In this document: positions 63,729 through 64,000 of the stretch, one piece after another | Layout: the number at the start of each line of letters is the position of its first letter | How positions within the stretch are numbered: the stretch's first letter is position 1 | NCBI GenBank assembly: GCA_013365325.1 | Contig: JABVXV010000100.1 | Span: 62,001 to 126,000 of the forward strand | Reading direction: 5' to 3' | DNA length: 64,000 bases | Source: Dipetalonema caudispina | Taxonomy: Eukaryota; Nematoda; Chromadorea; Rhabditida; Onchocercidae | The notes under the pieces: generated by a model | What the model saw: only the letters and a program-made list of their open reading frames with translations | The model's database searches: none | Told to the model about the DNA's origin: nothing | Program-made: the position numbers and the translations under genes

Positions 63729-64000
63729 CTGGTAAAACAGCAATTGAAGAATGTTACGTAGAAGAAAATTTGTCGTCAGATTGATATGATAAAAATTATA
63801 CATAGGAAATAAAGAAAATTTGAAAAACAAGTGTAAAAATCAAATAAGATGATATCGTAGATCTCAGAGACAAAAAATTATGTGATATTAAATAGATATC
63901 AACGCTATCAATCGTGTGATGTTGTATGGATGTCAACAGTATTATTATTGCAGTAACTTTATTAAATGTGAAGATAGCAACTTTGCTAAATGTATAGTAA
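63729..64000. other. Right edge, upstream of the PALS1-like gene
   Basis: AT-rich with no coding exon visible. It may include the leader or promoter of the PALS1-like gene. Confidence 0.4.

Overview
This is a eukaryotic window, most likely from a parasitic nematode of the filarial/spirurid type. It is strongly AT-rich. Coding sequence is split into small exons (about 50-270 bp) by GT-AG introns with TTTCAG/TTTTAG-type acceptors. Several start codons sit 2-30 bases after a strong TTTNCAG acceptor, as expected of spliced-leader trans-splicing. There are no bacterial-type operons, CRISPR arrays, insertion sequences or recognisable tRNA/rRNA genes. The species is an inference; a sequence search would settle it. 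All gene models were built by hand from reading frame, splice phase and remembered family alignments. Exon phases close without a break in seven of the eight whole genes; the eighth (APMAP-like) has one non-GT donor.

Layout from left to right: the first exon of a PPPDE/DESI2-like deubiquitinating peptidase (minus, rest off the left edge); about 4 kb of non-coding DNA; two tandem bestrophin chloride-channel genes (A at 4197-9893, B at 11358-16923, both minus) with identical exon lengths over the first six exons; about 5 kb of low-complexity non-coding DNA; an SGF11/ATXN7L3-like SAGA subunit (plus, 22138-23564); an APMAP/strictosidine-synthase-like membrane beta-propeller gene (minus, 25320-29033); a THAP zinc-finger gene (plus, 31096-33114); a three-exon ERG28-like ER membrane protein gene (minus, 33839-34778); a 38-exon PSME4/PA200 proteasome-activator gene (minus, 36889-54374, about 1888 residues); and a PALS1/Stardust-type MAGUK polarity scaffold (minus, 57497-63700).

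The genes do not form a pathway; this is ordinary nematode gene order with mixed housekeeping functions. Only the bestrophin pair is functionally linked, as a local duplication. I found no self-contained undescribed system. The observations most worth a second look are an apparent +1 G-to-A splice-donor change in the APMAP-like gene, a GC-AG intron and a duplicated splice donor in bestrophin A, a perfect 27-bp inverted repeat in a bestrophin B intron, an easily missed erg-28 gene with upstream ORFs, a PALS1 homologue that seems to lack its second L27 domain, and an extra leader-like exon upstream of PSME4.
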